In this document: one piece after another, positions 40,554-44,533 of the stretch
How positions within the stretch are numbered: position 1 is the stretch's first letter
Layout of the letters: every line of letters starts with the position of its first letter
Virus record (IMG/VR): IMGVR_UViG_3300037963_005655
Location: 1-44,533 of that record
DNA: 44,533 bases
Strand: one strand, 5' to 3'
From: a virus
Made by a program: the position numbers and the translations under genes
The notes under the pieces: generated by a model
What the model was told of the DNA's origin: nothing
The model's database searches: none
Seen by the model: the letters and a program-made list of their open reading frames with translations, nothing else

Positions 40554-42074
40554 TTATATATTTGTGATTGAACCTTTTACGGTGCTACTGGTGGAATAAT
40601 TTATTTTTGCATTCTTTTTATGAATCGCACGTCCAGATTTACCACTTGAATCCTGTCCGAAGTCTCCTCCAGAATTGCCGGGATTTCCTTTATTACCCGT
40701 TGAACTATTACCATTACCGGCACAATTAGTTGTATTACCATTATTACCACTATTGCCCTTATGTGGTGATGCATTAATGGAAGTATTAAGATTAGAAAAT
40801 CCTCTTCCTACACCACCGTTTCCACCATTTCCGGGATCACCTCCGGTTACATCATTATCTGTTCGAGTACGACAATAATAAGTATATCCGTTTCCACAAT
40901 CATATCCCTTCATTGTATTAAAATTCCATGGAGAACTACCTCTTCTGACTCCTCCTCCTCTACAACGATTTCTCACTCCGTTTGGATTCTTTCCATATAA
41001 TGTTGCATTACCACATCCATTATCACTGGTGAAGGTACTTGTATTAAAACAATTTAAACTTTCACCTCTATTACCACTATTTCCGGCACTTCCTCCTCCA
41101 CCACCAGCCCAGATTTTACCAAAAGATCTAATCTTTACATCACTTTTACCATAAGTATTGTTCACATATAATGCATCTCCACCATCTCCTCCAATCGTAC
41201 CGGTTCCGGTAACATTGACAAAGAAACTTCTGGCATATGTTGCCTGTCTTCCGGCACCCTGACTGTTTGTCATGTCAAATGCCACCTTAAACCTTGTACT
41301 GGTGATTGTCTGTGGATAACCAGTCGAAAGTGCAATCGAATTGTCTGATGCAATTAAACCACTGGATCTGATGGTTGGATCAACAGAACTTACCACTAAA
41401 TTTACACCACTCATACTATTAACATCAATAAAATATCCGATACTACCAACCGGATGTCCTTCGGTTCCTGTTACTCCATCATTATATCGTGTGATGGTAA
41501 TAGATCCACCCTCAAAAGTTCCTACGTTAATTGCACTTTCAATATCACTAATATTGATCGTTTGATTGATCGCAACCGTTCCTCCTCCTACAATTCCTCC
41601 CTCACCATAAATTGCACCGTTCTCATCAACCTCAATCTCTAGGTTATATAAATTACCATAAAATTTTAGTGCATCATCCGCAGGATTGTCGGCATGAACA
41701 ACACCGGTTACATCAAATGTCTTCGGTACATTCTTCGATAAATTACTATTCCAGGTCGAAGTATCATTATCACTATAACTTAATTCCGTATTTGTCGAAC
41801 TCTGTGTCACCAAATAATTACTGATCGTGTCCCTTAATGAATCAACGGACCAATTATTATCAGTCGCAACACTTGTGTTCTCGGTTGCATCCGGCACTCT
41901 GGATGTAATCTTACTCTCATCATTCCAGTCCACCGCAGCATCATCATTCCTTAAATATGTGCTTGCTTTGATATTAGTCGCACTACCACCAAACTCCGAT
42001 CTTATTTGTGAAAAAGAAATAGGATTACCCGCACCACCGGTAAAGTGTGAGGTCTTTGTAATGTTGACTGCCAT
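40554..42074 (-). CDS. Tail-fibre-like adhesin with glycine-rich tip
   Basis: The product is 506 residues. The N-terminus (SHFTGGAGNPISFSQIRSEF, about 8-27) is a motif I know from cyanophage fibre proteins. A beta-rich middle contains GSIGYFIDVNSMSGVNLVVS. From about residue 290 the chain becomes Gly-rich (GTGTIGGDGGDALYV, SFGKIWAGGGGGSAGNSGNR), with several Cys (FNTSTFTSDNGCGNATLYG, GYDCGNGYTYYCR) and collagen-like turns GGDPGNGGNGG and NKGNPGNSGG. Gly-rich loops of this kind form the receptor-binding tips of T-even type adhesins (gp38/S16-like), so host recognition is the likely role. It lies between 2OG-Fe(II) oxygenase genes. Confidence 0.87.
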   Translation of the reverse strand: MAVNITKTSHFTGGAGNPISFSQIRSEFGGSATNIKASTYLRNDDAAVDWNDESKITSRVPDATENTSVATDNNWSVDSLRDTISNYLVTQSSTNTELSYSDNDTSTWNSNLSKNVPKTFDVTGVVHADNPADDALKFYGNLYNLEIEVDENGAIYGEGGIVGGGTVAINQTINISDIESAINVGTFEGGSITITRYNDGVTGTEGHPVGSIGYFIDVNSMSGVNLVVSSVDPTIRSSGLIASDNSIALSTGYPQTITSTRFKVAFDMTNSQGAGRQATYARSFFVNVTGTGTIGGDGGDALYVNNTYGKSDVKIRSFGKIWAGGGGGSAGNSGNRGESLNCFNTSTFTSDNGCGNATLYGKNPNGVRNRCRGGGVRRGSSPWNFNTMKGYDCGNGYTYYCRTRTDNDVTGGDPGNGGNGGVGRGFSNLNTSINASPHKGNSGNNGNTTNCAGNGNSSTGNKGNPGNSGGDFGQDSSGKSGRAIHKKNAKINYSTSSTVKGSITNI

Positions 42075-42093
42075 TATTATGACGCTTTTTTGT

Positions 42094-42101
42094 TATTTAT
42101 T
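42094..42101 (-). promoter_or_regulatory. Near-consensus late promoter (AATAAATA)
   Basis: Minus strand GAATAAATAAC, one mismatch to TATAAATA, 20 bases upstream of the fibre ATG at 42074. It overlaps the stop codon of the oxygenase gene upstream. A separate late start for a fibre gene would make sense, but one mismatch in AT-rich DNA is weak evidence. Confidence 0.4.
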
Positions 42102-42606
42102 CATAAGAAGTGTCATTATACTGATATTTGATTGCAATCGTAAATCGATGACCATTCCTGAATGATGTGGCACGATGTGGTATCATTCCATCGAACATAA
42201 CCAATCGATTAGGTATGGCAGGAACACCTAAAATGTTTCCATCAATATAAAACTGTGTCTCTCCACCATTCTGTAAATCCCACTCCATATTGGCATAATA
42301 TAAAAATGTAATACCTCTTCCATCTTTGTGAAAGTATGGATTCTCACCCGGTGCAAAACAATTCACATACATTCGATAGAATGACATGTGCTTAATCATC
42401 GGTTCTTTTTCTTTCAACCGTTTCTTTAACATTCCAAAAAAATCTTCCTTTGCCCGAATTTCATTAATCATTCCTGTCGGTGGAAGATTATCATCATCTC
42501 TTTCACCATATCGATACTCTGTATCCATACAATATTGATTAATTTCCAAAAATTCTTCAGGACTCAGGAAGTTATCCTCATATTTAATTTTTCCATTCAG
42601 TTCCAT
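42097..42606 (-). CDS. 2OG-Fe(II) oxygenase, prolyl-4-hydroxylase-like (second copy)
   Basis: The product is 169 residues. NPYFHKDGRGITFLYYANME (89-108) gives the HxD of the iron site (His93, Asp95), NGGETQFYI (113-121) is the typical strand after it, VMFDGMIPHRATSFRNG (136-152) carries the second His (144), and HRFTIAIKYQY (153-163) the 2-oxoglutarate Arg (154). This is a complete and probably active site. The start overlaps the upstream oxygenase by 23 bases. It precedes the fibre gene by 22 bases. Confidence 0.92.
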   Translation of the reverse strand: MELNGKIKYEDNFLSPEEFLEINQYCMDTEYRYGERDDDNLPPTGMINEIRAKEDFFGMLKKRLKEKEPMIKHMSFYRMYVNCFAPGENPYFHKDGRGITFLYYANMEWDLQNGGETQFYIDGNILGVPAIPNRLVMFDGMIPHRATSFRNGHRFTIAIKYQYNDTSYE

Positions 42607-43225
42607 AAGATGTTAGACTCAGATTAAATGCGACTGTAATACGTGGATTATTTGGTGTTGATTTTGATTTTTCTACATGATGCACCAAATATGATGGAAA
42701 TATCAATAAATCACCTTCCTTAACTTTTGGGGTCCATCGATCAGCATAATAATTAGAATCCATCTCAAATGAATGTGCTCTTAATGTTGCAATCGGATCA
42801 TGAAATGTTGTCGAAGTATGTTCTTCTTCATCATATTTTAGATAGTGAATACATGAGTATTGCACTGGTGCTATGAATGGTGATGGTGAAATGTGATGAT
42901 GTTCTTCTTGATATTCTCCATCTATGTAGTAATTGAACCAAATATCCTCCAGTGAAAAACCAACTTCTCTGTCAAATACTGATCGCACAGACTTGGCATA
43001 AATCTTATGCACTTTTTCGGACTCAAATATTTTATGATTTAATTCATCATGATCGAAAGATGTGATCAGATTATCTGTTAACCAACCATCAGGAATGGGT
43101 AAATCCTTTTCCTCATAACATTTTTGAATATTAGATAACAATTCTCTCTGAATAACAGAGTTCTCTCTGATATTGGTATGGTATAAGGTTACAGGAAATA
43201 GTGTTCTTTTATAATGATTTCTCAT
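42584..43225 (-). CDS. 2OG-Fe(II) oxygenase (first copy)
   Basis: The product is 213 residues. DIWFNYYIDGEYQEEHHHIS (94-113) holds the first iron His (109-111 region), PVQYSCIHYLKYDEEEHTST follows, and KEGDLLIFPSYLVHHVEKSK (169-188) contains the second His (182), with PRITVAFNLSL (194-204) supplying Arg195 for 2-oxoglutarate. The layout is that of the phage 2OG-FeII_Oxy_5 type family, distinct from the next gene. It is joined to the 95-codon gene upstream by an ATGA overlap and overlaps the next oxygenase by 23 bases. Confidence 0.9.
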   Translation of the reverse strand: MRNHYKRTLFPVTLYHTNIRENSVIQRELLSNIQKCYEEKDLPIPDGWLTDNLITSFDHDELNHKIFESEKVHKIYAKSVRSVFDREVGFSLEDIWFNYYIDGEYQEEHHHISPSPFIAPVQYSCIHYLKYDEEEHTSTTFHDPIATLRAHSFEMDSNYYADRWTPKVKEGDLLIFPSYLVHHVEKSKSTPNNPRITVAFNLSLTSYGTEWKN

Positions 43226-43509
43226 TGCGAATCCAAGTATCTTCCCTCCTGTGATTTATATCCATCAGTATTATTATCTCTACGATTCTTGATATACTCT
43301 AATTCATTCCACTGAAATGATTGACAGCACACTAAAATATGAATCTTCTTGTGCTTCTCTTCTTTGGTATATTGGCACTTGGGTTTATCTTTGACACCAA
43401 CTTCTATACTGATGGTTTCATCACACTTGAAATATACCCATCCCTCATCAACTGAACCGTTTTTACGTGTCCATCTCACATAATCATCAACTTGTGGAAC
43501 ATACTTCAT
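43222..43509 (-). CDS. Hypothetical protein, SH3-like N-terminal part
   Basis: The product is 95 residues. KYVPQVDDYVRWTRKNGSVD then EGWVYFKCDETISIEVGVKD reads as a small beta barrel (the YVRW....EGWV pattern is typical of SH3/Tudor-like folds), followed by KPKCQYTKEEKHKKIHILVC and a charged tail. ATGA overlaps join it to its neighbours on both sides. I recall similar cyanophage proteins, without function. Confidence 0.8.
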   Translation of the reverse strand: MKYVPQVDDYVRWTRKNGSVDEGWVYFKCDETISIEVGVKDKPKCQYTKEEKHKKIHILVCCQSFQWNELEYIKNRRDNNTDGYKSQEGRYLDSQ

Positions 43510-43799
43510 ACAAATGCCAGTTCTATGGGAGTGAGTTTAAGTTGCATTGCAGTATAAGGAGTTGTATTATTTACATCTACTTGATCTCCTTGCTTGGTGG
43601 AGTTAATAGGGGCGTAGTAGCATCCTTTTTTTGTATTGTAGAATCCCCATATGCACCAAATGTCATTAGCATTATTGTAAACAAACCCAGGATTGCGTAC
43701 AGTCCAGATTGAAATAGTAGAAACATTCTTACGAATGAGTCTGTATCTGTATCCTCTTGGTGGTTTGTGGGGGAAGTCAGGGGGGAGTTCATGAATCAC
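43506..43799 (-). CDS. Hypothetical protein starting at GTG
   Basis: The product is 97 residues, with GTG (43797-43799) as the start: its GTGA overlaps the TGA stop of the 54-codon gene, the normal coupling in this operon. Sequence contains ELPPDFPHKPPRGYRYRLIR and SIWTVRNPGFVYNNANDIWC, then IWGFYNTKKGCYYAPINSTK and ends in TPIELAFV. Tyr/Trp-rich, beta-like, no membrane segment. A second frame (43577-43792) over the same DNA gives a hydrophobic but unfamiliar peptide and is rejected. Function unknown. Confidence 0.75.
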   Translation of the reverse strand: MIHELPPDFPHKPPRGYRYRLIRKNVSTISIWTVRNPGFVYNNANDIWCIWGFYNTKKGCYYAPINSTKQGDQVDVNNTTPYTAMQLKLTPIELAFV

Positions 43800-43960
43800 T
43801 TTTCTCTTACAACACGAACACGTTCGGGTGATGCACCACGGGAATACAAGTATTCAAGTAGTTCTTTTGCACGTTCTTTTGTCAAATTTTGATACTCTGG
43901 ACCTGGCAATGACCAACCAGTTGTCAGTTCTTCTTGAATTTGATACCGTTCTTCGTTCAT
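43796..43960 (-). CDS. Small hypothetical protein, 54 residues
   Basis: Sequence MNEERYQIQEELTTGWSLPG, PEYQNLTKERAKELLEYLYS, RGASPERVRVVREK. The LTKERAKELLEYLYSRGASPERVRVVR part is a plain helix-strand unit of the type seen in many short phage proteins that modify or bind host partners; function unknown. Starts 4 bases after the stop of the 76-codon gene and overlaps the next by GTGA. Confidence 0.8.
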   Translation of the reverse strand: MNEERYQIQEELTTGWSLPGPEYQNLTKERAKELLEYLYSRGASPERVRVVREK

Positions 43961-43964
43961 TGAT

Positions 43965-44195
43965 TTAAGTGCAGAATGCGTCTATTATACCAGATTCGTG
44001 TTCGTCCGCCAACTTAAGTTTGGTAGACTTCACAATCTGTTCCATGATCAGATGACCATAATCTTCAGGGAATGATTCTTCATCTGATAAAAGTTCAAAT
44101 GCTTCTTGATCATTTTCGGCAATTAATGTAATCAGTCCACCATATTCTGATGTAGGAAATGGCACCCAATAATCAAGAATGTAGAGATTTTTCAT
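43965..44195 (-). CDS. Small acidic hypothetical protein, 76 residues
   Basis: Sequence MKNLYILDYWVPFPTSEYGG, LITLIAENDQEAFELLSDEE, SFPEDYGHLIMEQIVKSTKL, ending KLADEHESGIIDAFCT. The YILDYWVPFPTSEYGGLxxxIAENDxEAFELL plan (strand, strand, helix) looks like a small alpha-beta domain and I recall it from cyanophages. The ATG shares its first base with the stop of the gene upstream. Confidence 0.8.
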   Translation of the reverse strand: MKNLYILDYWVPFPTSEYGGLITLIAENDQEAFELLSDEESFPEDYGHLIMEQIVKSTKLKLADEHESGIIDAFCT

Positions 44196-44413
44196 TACTC
44201 TTTTTGATCTTCCTGTGTAATTTTATCAGATTTAGATAGATTAGTCAACTGACGTTCTAACTCATATTGAATGGGTGAGAGATGATTGTAAAGATAATTT
44301 TTCCACTCATTATCTTCTAACAAAAGAGTGATGTTATTAACTTGCTGAAGTGCCATCATCAATCTAAATTTTTCTTTTTCTTCGGGTGTTTCTGAATACT
44401 TTTCACCATACAT
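44195..44413 (-). CDS. Small helical hypothetical protein, 72 residues
   Basis: Sequence MYGEKYSETPEEKEKFRLMM, ALQQVNNITLLLEDNEWKNY, LYNHLSPIQYELERQLTNLS, ending KSDKITQEDQKE. Almost all helix (EKEKFRLMMALQQVNNITLLL; LYNHLSPIQYELERQLTNL). Joined by one-base overlap to both neighbours (TAATG upstream). Function unknown; I recall related cyanophage proteins. Confidence 0.8.
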   Translation of the reverse strand: MYGEKYSETPEEKEKFRLMMALQQVNNITLLLEDNEWKNYLYNHLSPIQYELERQLTNLSKSDKITQEDQKE

Positions 44414-44533
44414 TACAGAAACTCCTCCATATAATAATCAACCGTTACTTCTAATTTTGCTGCCTCTTCTTCAAATGATGCCACTAAATCCTGTTCTGTA
44501 GGAATGTTCATTTCAATACCATCAATTACAATT
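44413..44533 (-). CDS. Small acidic hypothetical protein (5' end beyond window)
   Basis: The visible C-terminal part is IVIDGIEMNIPTEQDLVASF followed by EEEAAKLEVTVDYYMEEFL, stop TAA at 44413-44415 overlapping the next ATG (TAATG). The start lies beyond the right edge, probably only a few codons away. An acidic alpha-beta peptide; the DGIEMNIPTEQDLVASFEEE block seems conserved among cyanophages, function unknown. Confidence 0.75.
   Translation of the reverse strand, partial: IVIDGIEMNIPTEQDLVASFEEEAAKLEVTVDYYMEEFL

Noticed and set aside
43577-43792. 71-codon minus-strand frame with a hydrophobic stretch
   Set aside because: Lies in another frame inside the 97-codon gene, whose GTGA coupling and conserved look are better; shares no junction with neighbours.

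Overview
The window looks like part of the genome of a T4-like marine cyanophage (a myovirus of Synechococcus or Prochlorococcus). The evidence is a syntenic run of T4-type neck and baseplate genes (gp25, gp6, a gp7-position giant, gp8, a DUF4815 giant, gp13, gp14, gp15, gp16), an AT-rich genome, very long repeat-rich baseplate genes, and many short genes of the kind found in cyanophages. All credible genes are on the minus strand, so transcription runs from high to low coordinates. The one possible exception is a tiny plus-strand unit near 39.2 kb.

Layout from right (upstream) to left (downstream). About 44.5-43.2 kb holds tightly overlapping small hypothetical genes. About 43.2-39.4 kb is a receptor-binding/modification cassette: two 2OG-Fe(II) oxygenases, a glycine-rich tail-fibre-like adhesin, then zinc ribbon, a third 2OG-Fe(II) oxygenase and a second zinc ribbon. 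About 39.36-39.03 kb is a non-coding stretch with a perfect sigma-70 consensus promoter facing left, a second TTGACA box facing right, a nested stem-loop and a 24-codon plus-strand ORF. About 39.0-36.4 kb holds small acidic genes with early-type promoters, four copies of a shared promoter/hairpin element, a recurring leader motif just before start codons, and one strong Rho-independent terminator. About 36.4-34.6 kb holds a ligase-like nucleotidyltransferase, a GC-rich gene flanked by strong hairpins, and an AbrB/MazE-like small protein. About 34.6-31.7 kb holds a glycosyltransferase, a GNAT-like protein, a highly basic 49-residue protein and several hypothetical genes.

From 31.7 kb to the left edge is the late morphogenesis operon. 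gp25, gp6, gp7-like and gp8 should build the baseplate wedge. The 2489-residue DUF4815 protein and a 414-residue repeat protein are probably peripheral baseplate or fibre components. gp13 and gp14 form the neck, gp15 caps the tail, and gp16 is the small terminase. The last gene, open at base 1, is a cysteine-motif protein with an Asn-Gly linker. Perfect T4-type late promoter octamers (TATAAATA, minus strand) lie just upstream of gp25, of gp8 and of the 111-residue gene at 7.7 kb, which suggests at least three late transcription starts inside this block.

The points most worth a second look are: three 2OG-Fe(II) oxygenases and two paralogous zinc ribbons around a fibre with collagen-like Gly-X-Pro turns; the repeated promoter/hairpin element; the divergent promoter with a mini-ORF inside a nested hairpin; the roughly threefold enlarged gp14 with adhesin-like repeats; and a YHYH domain buried in the gp7-like giant. 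Function names rest on remembered family motifs and synteny; no database search was run.
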